Assembly (NCBI GenBank): GCA_964034945.1 | Contig: OZ035963.1 | Span: 46,681,532-46,745,531, forward strand | Direction: 5' to 3' | Source: Chrysopilus asiliformis | Lineage: Eukaryota; Arthropoda; Insecta; Diptera; Rhagionidae | DNA: 64,000 bases | Shown here: positions 44,323 through 55,119 of the stretch, piece by piece | Layout of the letters: each line of letters begins with the position of its first letter | Numbering within the stretch: position 1 is the first letter of the stretch | Notes under the pieces: generated by a model | Seen by the model: the letters and a program-made list of their open reading frames with translations, nothing else | What the model was told of the DNA's origin: nothing | The model's database searches: none | Made by a program: the position numbers and the translations under genes

Positions 44323-44540
44323 ATAACGATATTAAATCACAATAGCAGTAGTATTTAAATAATTTAGTCCCAAAAATTTTACCGTGCGGAAAGGTTCAAC
44401 CTCTCCAATAATACAATACAAGGTCTAGTTCTTTAAAATTGTTTATAATAAAACAATTTTATTACACCAGTATTTTATACATGAAAACTCAATCGAATCA
44501 GCTTTAAAAGATTATTGGGATGAAAAAATCGAATTTCTTA

Positions 44541-44721
44541 AGGCGCCTCCACACGTTCAATGTTACTTGATACTTTTACTTGAATGACTCATGTTTCAAG
44601 TAACATTGATCGTTTGGATGCTCTTCAATGTTACGTGTAGAGGCAATTTCCATCAATGTTACTTGACGAAAATTTTCATCAATAATACTTGTCAAATAAC
44701 ATTGAACGTGTGGAGGCTCCT
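44541..44721. mobile_element. TTA-flanked MITE (PIF/Harbinger-like), copy 2
   Basis: Same 181-bp length, ends (AGGCGCCTCCACACGTTCAA) and interior as 19798-19978; TTA at 44538-44540 and 44722-44724. Differences by eye are about a dozen substitutions, with no indel. Confidence 0.9.
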
Positions 44722-44724
44722 TTA

Positions 44725-47700
44725 GATTCACGCCATGTAGGGTATTTTATAATTGCCTGGCAATTGTATAGCTTTTCTTGTATTTTTATAGAGCTGTTGT
44801 TTCTGGGATATAACCCGTAAAAACACATTTATTACAAAAAGTTCCTATATTTTTGTCTATCACCGAAGCTGAATATCAAAAACCGTTTTCGAGATATTAA
44901 TTCTATGTCAAATTCGCAAGAGAAAACCAGAATTCAAACAATTTTGTCGGTAGCTCCATTTTTTCATTATTTCACGGATTATTTTAATAAGTAATTTAAA
45001 ACATTACTATTGATTTTTTTTAACATAAAGTAAAGATGATAAAAACTCTTCTTTTACAGTATTGGGACGTCTCTTACCATATGTCTACACTTTTGTCGAA
45101 TGTACGCGAATCCCAAAGAACGTGTTAGTGTGGATTGCGCGCTTGCCTTAATTTGTTGTATTTCGCCAAAGTTCGGCTACGTTCGGCTAGATGCCGAACT
45201 TGCGTCAATCATGTCAGAAGGATGCGCCAACCGCTCTCGCCCCCTTGTGGACAAGAAATTAAGTTTTGTGTTAAAAATATCTAATTGTAGTGAACGTGTA
45301 CTAATTGACCACTTAGGAGAATTTTGATTTTTGTGTTGTAGAATTCTTCAGAAACAATTTCTCAACGACGTTTTTCTTGCAATTTTTTCTTATTTATTTG
45401 AGAAATTTCAACTTAATCGTCTTTTTACGATACAAGTTCACCGTTTGAGTTAAAAAAATGTGTTCTCGGCCATAACACCCACAAAAATCAAAATTATAGT
45501 GAAATAAACACAATTATTTCACTATAAATTTGATTAACACAAAATTGTTAGACCCACATTCTGGTATTTATTGAAAGAACAAAGTTTAAGGTCATTTCAA
45601 GCGAGTTTTCTTATGATTTTGATTGCATTTTATTTTAAATCGTTTGACCCCATATAAAATTTGCTTGATTAACGCAAGAACTTTCGACTACCACTAATTA
45701 CCCATTTATCGTTCATCATTGAGAAGTTTCCCTTTCGTTGGATTTAATTTCCTCTGGCTTGCTTTAAACTTTGATATTCAATTTTTTACGTAGAATTACG
45801 CTCACGTGAAAAACAGAGAGCAACTTTTATTCTAAACAATTCTAGGCTATGCATGCACGCCTACCCTACCACAAATTATTTCAGTGAAAGTTTGCAAATA
45901 AATTTGATTATGTAACGCCAGAACGATGTTCCCGGCATTGGAGCGACCCCCTCGACAATTGGACGCGTACACTTTCATACAAATTTGTGTAGCGCCATAT
46001 TTCAACCCTCATTCCAAAGGTCTGCTACCCCAATGCAAATAAGACCCGACCGACCCTAATCCGGGAACCCATAGAAAAGATCAAAATGATAATTCGTTGT
46101 ACCGTATCGAAAAAAAATCAACAGTCGTAGTTAAGCTCTTTCATGGTGAAAAAATATCCTCGAATTTTAGGGGTGTTGTTTTTTAAACAAGTGACAATGA
46201 ATGGCGATGAAATTTTCCTCCCCCGGAGTTGAAAAGTGATGTTTTCAGGTGAGAAATCCATACATTTGTCAATTTTCTTTCTACCATTGATGGTATTTCT
46301 AAAATAGTAATTTTTCACTATTTACTATTTTTCACAATTATTATCTAAATTTTCTTTCAAGAATTTATTTTCTTTGAAACCACCTACCCTATTGAGTGCA
46401 TGAATAGAAAAACGGAATATGACACCAAAGCACCAGACATGGAAAATTTTAGTGGTGGAAATTCCCATCTGACTTTCGTTCATAAACATGTTAGAAAATT
46501 GTTAATGTTTCAAAAGTTTAGGAAAATGCAGGCATATAAAGTCTCAAGTGTTGTTAGAATGTGTGGCTGGGGCTGGCTCTTGAGTGTGTCGCACACCTGA
46601 ATATCGTAAATCGTATTATGATCGTAAACATAAATGTATATAATATGTTACGTTTTAAGCGTCGACGCCCGACATCGTCCACGGCATTCACTTTCAGTTA
46701 TTATGTTGTATCGATTTTTTTTTTTTTTTTTTTCAAATTTTCCCGAACTTATTTTACGCTATGAGTTTAGATTTTCTTGCAGATTTTTCTTTTGTCTGAA
46801 TAATTTAATACTTTTGAATCATTAAACGTGGAAAATCTTATTTGTCCGCAAGGACTTGTTAAGTAAATGATGAAACCATCCAAGCGAAGAAGAAAAGGAA
46901 AATTGTCTCGGCTATACAAGATGAGTCGTCGGTGCCTCATGTTGGCCGCTTCTCTTGGCTTCATCGCTTCCAAAGCTAGCGCTTTTGTTGCTGATAGTCA
47001 AAAAGAAGACGATATAAATGCCAACGACGAGAAAAGTTTAACTCTTAAGATTTTCATAGCATTTTTACTGAATTTTCTATAAGAGGCTTAATTGTACAAA
47101 ATGAGGAGAGGTGGGGGATTTGCCGTTGTGTGGGTAGACAAGGTTTCAACGCAACTCATACAATGAATCGGAAGATTATTATTCAAGGAACCCAGGTGGG
47201 TGGTATGTGGATGGGTTTATAACAAGGTATTACAATTTGGGAACACCTGTATACAACGAGAAGTAGATCCATTTCATGGATTTCAGTATAATAAATTCTC
47301 ATCATCATAGGCTACACACTACGTAAATAAAGTTTAATGAAATGTTATTAAGAAAACGGATTATTGTTAAAATTATTATTAGAGCCAATAAGGAGACATA
47401 TTTTTAACGAAAATTTATTAGAAATTGGTTTTTTTTTTAAGTAAATTCATCGTATTAGAAATTTTATCCGATATTTTCCCTCCAACTTTATTACAGAGGG
47501 AAATTTTTCTGGTAGAAAATTCAAATTATATACTTAAGAGTTTTCGATGTGAAAATTTATGAAAAAGTTTTTTACTGGTAGGCAAGTTAAGCGATATAAA
47601 ACAAGCTTTGAATGAAAAGTTAAATCATAAAATTGTATTGGAGCACATCAGGTAAATATGGTAGCAAAGTTATTGATTATTTTATGCCTAGTTGATATTA

Positions 47701-48000
47701 GGCTAGTTGCCAGCTGCTAGTCAACATTAGCTGGCAACTAGGGTATATCTAACATAATTTCATCTGATTTTAGCATTAGCTCCTAACTAGTCAGAAACCT
47801 CCAACTTTTTGTCAGTTTTCGTGCTGGTGTGACAACTAAAAAGACGACAGTGAATAAATTTAGTGACAGTCAAACATTATAGAAGTAATATATCATAAAC
47901 AATACAAGTCTCTCAGGAATTATCAAACTTCATACTATAAAAATCGGGTTTTTGCCAGCATTAATTTTGTGCTGGTAATGCAAAATGTTACTGGTGTACT
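44725..48000. other. No supported gene; one short hairpin
   Basis: Open frames of 60-75 codons only; 46867-47082 begins with a basic stretch (MKPSKRRRKGKLSR) but matches nothing I know. A 13-bp perfect stem, CTAGTTGCCAGCT / AGCTGGCAACTAG, lies at about 47702-47740. Otherwise nothing. Confidence 0.45.
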
Positions 48001-48004
48001 ACAT

Positions 48005-48150
48005 AGTTAAAATTATTGGACTAATTTTTAATCCTAGTTCTAGAATTCGACATTTTTTAGTACTTTCTCTATTAAATTTCAATCCTCTCAAATGATTAAC
48101 TACATTGTTAATCAAACTTGTATTATTTTTCAATACTTTTTTAGATAATT
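48005..48150. repeat. Dispersed repeat family D, copy 2 (holds the empty site)
   Basis: 'tagttaaaattattggacta', 'cctagttctagaattcgaca', 'attaaatttcaatcctctca', 'ttgtattatttttcaatact'. There is no MITE at the TAA where copy 1 carries one. Confidence 0.8.
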
Positions 48151-48165
48151 TAATAGATTGTAAGA

Positions 48166-49197
48166 AAAAACATAACAAAAGCTATAATTGCCAATCTGGC
48201 AAATATTGAAAGCCCGTATGGTGATATTCGTATCAAAATTCAAACAGTTGTACCAAAATTTCACTTTGAAATCAAACTTTTCAATAAGATTTTTAAAATT
48301 TATTCCAATCGGATTTTGATGTATGGGAAATTTATGTAGAATCATATCCTAAATAACTTTTGTTCTTGCACTTTTTTGATAAGATGCACCGCACCGTTTT
48401 TAAGATATTCACAAAAAACGTTTTCGTTCGTATGGGGGGTACCCTACATAATAGTCCATTTTTGCCCTTTAACGAACTTAGCCTCGCATTTTACGAAAAA
48501 CGGACCTGTGCAAAATTTCAAGTCTGTAGCTCAATCCGTGCGCCCGCAATCCGCGCCACAGACAGACGGACGGACATGCAAAATTTAATTATTTTTATCA
48601 TTCTAAACACACTGGTGTAATACATTTTTATACCCGTATGGTGAAACCAAAGGGTATATTAACTTTGCCTTACCGTTTGTAACGCCAAGATCCCGTCATC
48701 ACACACAAAAATGAATTACACCAGTGTGTTTAGAATGATGAAAAAAGTTGAATTTAGCATGTCCGTCCGTCTGTCTGTCTGTCCGTCTGTCTGTCTGTCT
48801 GTCTGTGGCGCGGATTGCGGGCGCACGGATTGAGCTAGAGACTTGAAATTTTGCGTGGATCCGTTTTTCGTAAAATGCGAGGCTAAGTTCGTTAATGGGC
48901 TAAAATGGACCATTAGGGGGGGTACCCCCCATACGAACGAAAACGATTTTTGCGAATATCTCAAAAACGGTGCATCTTATCAAAAAAGTTCAAGAACAAA
49001 AGTTATTTAGGATAGGATTCTACATAAAACTCCCATACATCAAAATCCAATTGGAATAAATTTTAAAAAATCTTATTGGAAAGTTTGACTTCAAAGTGGA
49101 ATTTTGGTACAACTGTTCCAATTTTGATACGAATATCACCATACGGGTGTCCAATGATTGCCAGATTGGCAATTATAGCTTTTGTTATGTTTATGTG
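48166..49197. repeat. Family A head-to-head palindrome, ~465-bp arms
   Basis: Left arm 48166-48627 reads in the same direction as copy 1; right arm 48718-49195 is its inverse; about 90 bp of unpaired family A end sequence lies between. Arms pair through 'cataacaaaagctataattg', 'aagatgcacc', 'acgttttcgttcgtatgggg' and 'cattctaaacacactggtgt'. They differ by scattered substitutions and by tract length in the GTCTGTCTGT region (48760-48806). Confidence 0.88.
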
Positions 49198-49209
49198 TAA
49201 CGACGGGGT

Positions 49210-49644
49210 CATTGGTGATCATGGCGACTGCTATGGGGGGGAATCGGCTGACTACTGTCAGCCCCGTAACCTATAGTAGGATCGTCCCCCCACCGCAACT
49301 GGGCCGGTCATGTTTCGGGTAGTTGTGGGTGTGTGGGGCTGATAGTCGTAATGGGGCCCGCTCCATTACGATTCGCAAGTGCATGCGTTGCCTCCTCGTG
49401 GCGATCACCGGTAACTAGTCTCTCTAGGCCAAAACGCAGCGCTAAAGGAGCAAACCTTGACAAAAAACCCCCAATCCAAGGTGGAACAGCATATGCTGAG
49501 GGATGAATGGCTAGAGGGTTATCTAGTCGCGAATATGCGGACTCAGGATACCTGGCGACCTCCTGTTTTAATCAGCCTTACGCCCGTAAGGGAGCTCTGC
49601 GGGCGCGGACCTTCCCCTTCTCGCCTTACTCGTGGGACCTAAAC
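49210..49644 (+). promoter_or_regulatory. 5' untranslated leader of the LINE
   Basis: About 435 bp, G+C-rich. It begins CATTGGTGATCATGGCGACT right after the target duplication, so the 5' end looks complete or nearly so. Elements of this type are transcribed from an internal promoter, which should lie here; I see no motif specific enough to mark. The frame of ORF1 is open back to 49507 without a better start. Confidence 0.5.
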
Positions 49645-51096
49645 ATGAATCCGAAAAACCAAAACCCTTTGTTTAGTGATGTCTCATCAAACCCTATCCC
49701 AACCCCCTCCACGTCTAATCCTCCTAATCCCACTCCATCGTCCTCCTTTCCCCCAAAATCCCCAGAAACACAGGGTAATAGGGATACCCTTAAACCCTTC
49801 CCTTCGCCGGCTTCATCTTTGACGTCTTCAATATCGCTGAGTGCGCTAAATTTCCGGGAACTTAGCAGTTCTCTGGATAGCCTGGACACTCTAGTGGATC
49901 TGGAGCAATCAGAGGTGAAGCACAGTGCTACTGAGAGTGCGCTGGAGACCGTTAAGTCTTCGGAAGATTCTCGTAGTAAGAAACCAAAGCCTACTGAGAG
50001 TGCACTGGAGACCGTCAAGTCTTCGGAAGATTCTCGTAGTGCGAATCCAGACCCGTCAGTAAGAAAGAAGTACGTCTTCTACAAATCTTCGCGACGGTAT
50101 CTGGAAAAGATGAAGAAAACTGATCCCGCAGCCTTAAGCGCAAGAGATAAGGCTCTGATGGCAAAACACCGGAGGGTAGTAGCATCCTTCGAGAAATCGA
50201 AGGTTGCCAAACCGGAGGGTGAACCGCCGCTCAGTCTGTCTATTGAAGCGAAGGGCAAGGTGATAAAAACCGCAAACCCCCCTGCGCAGGAGGGGAGCGC
50301 GGCTAGTAAGAAAATAGGAGGCAATACCAGCAAGCAACAGGCGGTTGCAACAGCTAGGGCATCTGCCGGACCCTCAACCTCAACGGGAGCTCACGCCAGC
50401 ACAGGCAAGAGCTCGGTTAAGACCAAGAGGGTGAGATCTCAGGGGGAGGAAACTGGCAACGAGCCGAAAAAGCAGAGAACATCTGCGAGCGTAGGCACTG
50501 CCGATGTGGGCACCCCCGACCATCTTAAAGTGGCCATCGTCGATAACAGTGATCCTGATGGTAAGATCACATACGATCGATGGCTACTCATAGAAGCCAA
50601 AATACTTGAAGCACTAGCCGGGGACCCCGAGAAAAGCATTCCTCCAGTCGGATGCACCTTCCACGGGGCCGGCTGGCTTAAAGGGGTCAAGGTGGTCATG
50701 TGCGACAGCGAGGAGTCCTTGAGCTTCCTCTCCAAAACCATCTCCAATATAGGAGAACTTTGGGAAGGGGCCCAGCTACAGGTCATCCCACGCAGTGCAC
50801 TGCCGCTGAGACCCAAAGCTTGGATGTGGATTCCCCCACCGGAACTACCGGACGAATCCATACTGAGAATATTGGAAGCGCAGAACCCTGAAATCTCAGT
50901 CAAAGACTGGAAGATTTTGAAGTCCCTCAAAGGGGCTAAGGGTAACGGCAAGGACTACCAGATCCTATTGGATCAAAAGTCCAGCCTATCCCTTGCAAAG
51001 TCTTCTGGGACCATACATTTTGGCCTGGGAACAGTCAGGGTGAGGCTGGAGGGTCATCATGTTGAACTCGAAGCAGCTGTCAGTGGTGCAGATTAA
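49645..51096 (+). CDS. LINE ORF1 protein (DUF4780-like)
   Basis: I choose the ATG at 49645 (MNPKNQNPLFSDV), the first Met after the leader; the frame is open upstream to 49507. The protein has about 483 residues. The first ~120 are Pro/Ser/Thr-rich and disordered, then come a basic segment (VRKKYVFYKSSRRYLEKMKK, about 140-160) and a Lys/Ala/Ser-rich linker. From about residue 300 a folded region begins with HLKVAIVDNSDPDGKITYDR and ends with AWMWIPPPELPDE, DWKILKSL and the final GTVRVRLEGHH. That C-terminal part resembles the DUF4780 domain found in ORF1 of LOA-type elements, thought to bind RNA. I saw no CCHC zinc knuckle. A 57-bp tandem duplication (49928-50045) repeats ESALETVKSSEDSRS. The end overlaps ORF2 by 38 bases. 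Confidence 0.85.
   Translation: MNPKNQNPLFSDVSSNPIPTPSTSNPPNPTPSSSFPPKSPETQGNRDTLKPFPSPASSLTSSISLSALNFRELSSSLDSLDTLVDLEQSEVKHSATESALETVKSSEDSRSKKPKPTESALETVKSSEDSRSANPDPSVRKKYVFYKSSRRYLEKMKKTDPAALSARDKALMAKHRRVVASFEKSKVAKPEGEPPLSLSIEAKGKVIKTANPPAQEGSAASKKIGGNTSKQQAVATARASAGPSTSTGAHASTGKSSVKTKRVRSQGEETGNEPKKQRTSASVGTADVGTPDHLKVAIVDNSDPDGKITYDRWLLIEAKILEALAGDPEKSIPPVGCTFHGAGWLKGVKVVMCDSEESLSFLSKTISNIGELWEGAQLQVIPRSALPLRPKAWMWIPPPELPDESILRILEAQNPEISVKDWKILKSLKGAKGNGKDYQILLDQKSSLSLAKSSGTIHFGLGTVRVRLEGHHVELEAAVSGAD
49928..50045 (+). repeat. Internal tandem duplication in ORF1
   Basis: 'ctactgagagtgcgctggag' to 'gattctcgtagt' occurs twice in frame, about 63 bp apart, with four or so silent or near-silent differences (gcg/gca, gtt/gtc). 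Confidence 0.9.
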
Positions 51097-52009
51097 TCTG
51101 CATCATTGTCAGGCGGCGACAGAGGATCTGATGCTTACCCTGACAGAAGATGATATCGACGTGGCTTTAGTCCAGGAGCCCTGGTTAGACGGCAATAACA
51201 AGATCCTTGGACTGACACCTAAAGGGTATGTATTACATTATAGTAAAACCAATGAAAAATTAAGGAGCTGTATCGTCGCCAAGAAAAACATTAACGCTTT
51301 CTTTCTAGGTAGCCTCTGCAGCGGAGATGTCTCGGCAATCTTAATTGAGCAACGGAGAAGAGAGCAATCTCTGATCATTGCTTCAATTTACATGCCATAC
51401 GAGGAAAGGGATCCACCGACAAGCAAGGTACGCAGCTTGGTAAGTTTTGCCAGGGACCGCCACCTAAATCTAGTGATGGGATGTGATGCCAACGCTCATC
51501 ACTCACAATGGGGGAGCACGAACATCAACGAACGAGGTGAGTCTTTATTTGAGTACATTCTCTACTCGGATCTTGTTATATGCAATCGAGGCAATAAACC
51601 AACATTCATTAACAAAAACAGAGAAGAGGTAATCGATATAACACTCGCGACTAGCTACCGAGACTTGAGGGTTGACAATTGGAGAGTATCCCCTAAGCAC
51701 TCCTTTTCGGATCATGCTAGGATAGTCTTCGGTATTAACTTCTCAAAGGAGGTACCTGAACATTACAGGAATGCTAGGAGAACTGACTGGTTTAAATTCT
51801 CGGAGGAAATGAGGCGGGAGACAGCTGGTCCGCATGGACCCACACCCCTCACCGCTTCTTCCATTGAGAAAGTGGTAGGGAAAATTAAACATAGACTTAC
51901 CCAAGCCTTTAACGCTTCCTGTCCGGTAACACGCAGTACCAAAAGCTCGACCACCCCATGGTGGAATGGAGATCTACGGCAACTGCGAGAACAGACTAGA
52001 AAACACTAG
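51059..52009 (+). pseudogene. LINE ORF2, endonuclease part (truncated)
   Basis: Starts at an ATG inside the end of ORF1, in the +1 frame relative to it, as in many two-ORF LINEs. The 316 residues form an apurinic/apyrimidinic-type endonuclease: VVQINLHHCQAA at the N-terminus, catalytic Glu in ALVQEPWL (about 40), SIYMPYEE, GCDANAHHSQWGS (about 142), VIDITLATS and the final SFSDHARIVF (about 218) with the Asp-His pair. It nicks target DNA to prime reverse transcription. All expected catalytic residues seem present. After TPWWNGDLRQLREQTRKH the frame stops at 52007-52009, where an intact element continues through a linker into the RT domain. Confidence 0.92.
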
Positions 52010-54063
52010 AAAGAGTTATTGATCTTAGTATTAAGAATTCCTTGGACAGCAGCTCAATATCTACGGCCCAACATGCCTACACTAAAGGCAAGTCTGTAGA
52101 GACAGCTCTGCACAAGGTGGTGCGAACTCTAGAGGAAACTGCCCACCACAAGGAGTATGCCCTAGCAGCATTCCTGGACATTGAAGGTGCGTTTAATAAC
52201 GTACACACAAGGTCTTTAGTGGGTGCACTTAGGGCACACAATGTCGACGAGATGCTAACTGAGTGGACAGAGCAGTTGCTCAATAGCAGAACAGTCTCGG
52301 CCACCATTGGTATAAGTAACGTAAAGAGAGCGATCAACAGGGGAACACCGCAGGGGGGGATCCTATCGCCACTCTTGTGGAATCTAGCTCTGAACGAAAT
52401 CCTCCTATCGTTACAAGAAAAAGGAATAGAAGTTGTTGCGTACGCTGACGATGTGGTCGTTTTGGTAACAGGAAAATTTCTCCCAACACTAAGCGAACTC
52501 ATGGAATTAGCATTACGCGATATAACAAAGTGGGCGGAGCGCAATGGTCTTGGGGTTAACCCCTCCAAAACTGAACTAGTGCTCTTCACAAGAAAAAGGA
52601 AGGTACCAACCTTTCAACTCCCAAGGATAGGAACAACCCAACTCAGTCTCTCTCCTGAGGCGAAATACCTTGGTTTAATTCTGGACTCCAAACTATCTTG
52701 GAAAAGGAATACGGAAGAGAGGATGAACAAAGCGTTGTGTGCATTCTACGCATGTAAAAAAATGATTGGAAGGAATTGGGGCACATCACCGCGCATTACC
52801 CATTGGTTGTACACAGCGGTGATCAGACCTATTCTCACTTACGGATGTCTGGTTTGGTGGCCGACCATGAGGGTCAACTGCCGATATCAAGCCCTTAACA
52901 AAGTACAAAGACTAGCGGCGCTAGGAACCACAGGAGCTGTTAGATCAACACCAACAGCGGGAATGGAAGCTCTACTGCACCTCATTCCCCTGAATGAGTA
53001 CACGAGGTGTACGGCTGCTAAGAGTGCACTAAGGCTCAGAGAGTCCGGCCTCTGGAAGCACAGTACCTTCGGTCATAATAGCATCCTTAAAAGCGATGAA
53101 TGGGGTATCCCAGACTCTACGGATTACTGTATACCTCACCTGAATATGAATGTGAACTTCACAGTTTTGATTCCTGAAAGGAGACTGTGGGATCTCGGCA
53201 GCGTCATAGACGAGCAAGAGGTCTCGGTTTACACGGATGGATCTAAAACTGGAGAAGGCACGGGGGCGGGAGTGTTCTCGGATAACCTTGACCTCCAAAG
53301 GAGCTACAAACTGCCTAACGAGAGCAGTGTATTTCAAGCTGAGGTCTATGCCATAGGAGCGGCTGCAAGCTTGATAATGACGAGAGAACTACCCAGAACA
53401 AGGGTTTCAATCTACGTCGACAGTCAGGCGGCAATTAAGGCACTGGATTCATCGACGATCAAGTCAAAGACCGTGTCAAATTGCCGCAGAGCACTCAATC
53501 AACTCGGCCTCCAACATGCCGTTAGACTTTGCTGGGTCCCCGGGCACAGCAACATATATGGCAATGAGAGAGTTGACGAGCTGGCAAAACTAGGGACCGA
53601 AATGGCTATGGAGAGCGCGGATCGCTCGGTCGAAATGCCGATTGAATGCGCAAAAAGTATAATTGATAGGAAAGGGGTGAACAACATAAATATCCGTTGG
53701 CAAACAAGGAGCGATTGTGTAATCACAAGGTCACTCTGGCCTAGATTTAATAGGAACAGAACCGACACCCTTCTGAGACTCAGCAGGACCTCCGTAAGGC
53801 TACTCACAGGCTTAATCACGGGGCACTGCCCCCTTGGCGCTATGGCCAGAAGGTGGGGCGCGGCCGCAAATGATTTTTGCCGCAGTTGTGGTGACGAGGA
53901 GGAGCCGGAGACCGTGAAACACTTACTCTGTGAGTGTCCAGCCCTACAAGCACGCCGATATGGCACGCTTGGGGCCAGATTTTATAGTGGACTGACGGAG
54001 CTTGGCAACCACCCACTCGAGGATATGCTGAGCTTCGTCAACAAGTCGGGCTGGTTCAAATAG
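52000..54063 (+). pseudogene. LINE ORF2, reverse transcriptase core, RNase H and Cys/His end
   Basis: The frame begins KTLERVIDLSIKNSLDSSSI, part of RT motif 2a; motifs 0-2 (including the RPISL block) are missing. It keeps motif A (AAFLDIEGAFNNV), motif B (NRGTPQGGILSPLLWNL), YADDVVVL with the catalytic Asp pair (52441-52452), and NPSKTELVLF plus the YLGLILD block. RNase H follows: VYTDGSKTGEG (D), FQAEVYAI (E), YVDSQAAIKAL (D) and GNERVDELAK (D), so all four acidic residues are there. Near the end, FCRSCGDEEEPETVKHLLCECP is the usual C-x2-C-H-C motif. No initiating ATG: the first residues come from the deletion junction. Endonuclease, RT core and RNase H together place it near LOA or I elements. 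Confidence 0.92.
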
Positions 54064-54186
54064 GATCAGCTAGTTTTGATGAAAGGTCTTATGAGTACCG
54101 AAGACATCACAATGGGCCTGTAGGCCTCCGAGTGTAGCGCTGTGTTCACGCCTGGGCGCGCGCGGTCTTCTCAACCTAACCTAACC
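54064..54186 (+). other. LINE 3' leader and telomere-like tail
   Basis: About 100 bp of G+C-rich sequence followed by AACCTAACCTAACCTAAC. The tail equals three to four CCTAA units, the complement of the arthropod TTAGG telomere repeat. It may simply be the template-slippage tail of this family. Confidence 0.8.
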
Positions 54187-54198
54187 TAACGACGGGGT

Positions 54199-54263
54199 GG
54201 TGGCGTTACAAACGGTAAGGCAAAGTTAGTATACCCTTTGGTTTCACCATACGGGTATAAAAA
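54199..54263 (+). repeat. Family A end, 3' flank of the LINE
   Basis: 'ggcgttacaaacggtaaggc' to 'ggtttcaccatacgggtata' is the end of family A in the orientation of copy 1. The piece next to the LINE on the left (49180-49209) runs on from the palindrome, so the target was a third, partial family A unit. Confidence 0.8.
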
Positions 54264-54289
54264 AGTATTACATTTAAGGCCAACAGCAT

Positions 54290-54485
54290 TAAATGGGTAT
54301 ATTTTTAATGGTTTTTGTATTAACTTTTAATCCCAGTTCTGGAATTCGATATTTATTTAATAAAATTTGTATTATTTTTCAATATTTTTTAAATTTTTCC
54401 TTCCGTTATAAGTCGCATATTGTCTGCAACATCCGAACGCAAAAAGGAAGCATTAAGAAACGGAGGTCTCAAAAAAGCACTATTT
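54290..54485. repeat. Dispersed repeat family D, copy 3
   Basis: 'ttaatcccagttctggaatt', 'aaaatttgtattatttttca', 'ttccttccgttataagtcgc', 'aaacggaggtctcaaaaaag'. It lacks the 'caatcctctcaaa' segment seen in the other copies. Confidence 0.7.
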
Positions 54486-54735
54486 TTTTAATGCTTTCCA
54501 TCTGCTCCAAATCCGACAATTTTGCTTGTTCATATATCCATTCATCCAAAAATGAGCCTCGTCACTAAAGATGATTTTTTGGCGAAGTTTGGGTCAACTT
54601 CCAACTGCAACAAATTTGATGATTTGCACACGTTGATCAACGCCAAAACCTTCCACGGTGATTTACCATACACTACTGAACAAATCACAACAAATTTGAC
54701 AGATGTTGGTTTAACAGCATGGCCGCTATAATTTA
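54486..54735 (-). pseudogene. Tc1/mariner-type transposase fragment with first catalytic Asp
   Basis: On the minus strand near 54590-54500 the frame reads QKIIFSDEAHFWMNGYMNKQ and continues NCRIW. SDEAHF carries the first catalytic Asp of this transposase type, the very part missing from the deleted element at 41950-42510. A frameshift at the run of A's (about 54578) separates it from PNFAKK and from the poorly conserved upstream frame (MLNYSGHAV...). No terminal repeats are visible, so it is an isolated relic joined to family D. Confidence 0.75.
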
Positions 54736-54736
54736 A

Positions 54737-55022
54737 CACGTTGACGGACAGTTGCGTCTATAGCCGTCAAGTTCAAGTTCACTATGTGACATGACGGCAA
54801 TAGCCGTCCAATACGAAACGGTCGTTTTTAGACACTGCGGCTGTAGCAGCACAAATGTGCATTTACCAGCGTACAAGTAGAAGCCTAGTGTCATGTTTTC
54901 GAAAAAAAATTTAGTATGCAAGGTTAACACATTGAGTATGCACGTGGTTGTGAACGGAGTAGTGCGATCTTGTTTTAGTGTCAATTTTCGAATTTCACTT
55001 GTTTCTACTGTCCGTCAACGTG
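54737..55022. mobile_element. TTAA-flanked MITE with CACGTTGACGGACAGT ends
   Basis: 16-bp inverted ends CACGTTGACGGACAGT, flanked by TTAA (54733-54736, 55023-55026). 'atagccgtc' occurs twice near the left side. The ends begin CACGTTG like the 15924 and 55120 elements but then differ, so this is a sister family. piggyBac-like. Confidence 0.88.
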
Positions 55023-55119
55023 TTAACAAACGTCGAGCGTCCTTATTGAAAGACGTTTTAGAAGCCACACCATTAGTTTATACAATCATTCAACACGCCT
55101 CAGACGTAGATTTATTTAA

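Larger units (their letters stand above)
49198..54198 (+). mobile_element. Non-LTR retrotransposon with RNase H (LOA/I group), defective
   Basis: Flanked by the direct repeat TAACGACGGGGT (49198-49209 and 54187-54198), the target duplication; the element proper is about 49210-54186. Order: 5' leader, ORF1, ORF2 with endonuclease, RT, RNase H and terminal Cys/His motif, short 3' leader, and a tail of CTAACCTAACCTAAC. It is markedly richer in G+C than its A+T-rich surroundings. It inserted into family A sequence that resumes at 54199. A deletion between endonuclease and RT makes it defective. Confidence 0.92.

Noticed and set aside
49626..53966. Several minus-strand frames of 63-170 codons under the LINE
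   Set aside because: They are shadows of the ORF1 and ORF2 coding strand, which has clear domains.
54160..54190. A true telomere or interstitial telomeric block
   Set aside because: Only three to four CCTAA units, located exactly at the LINE 3' end before its target duplication.
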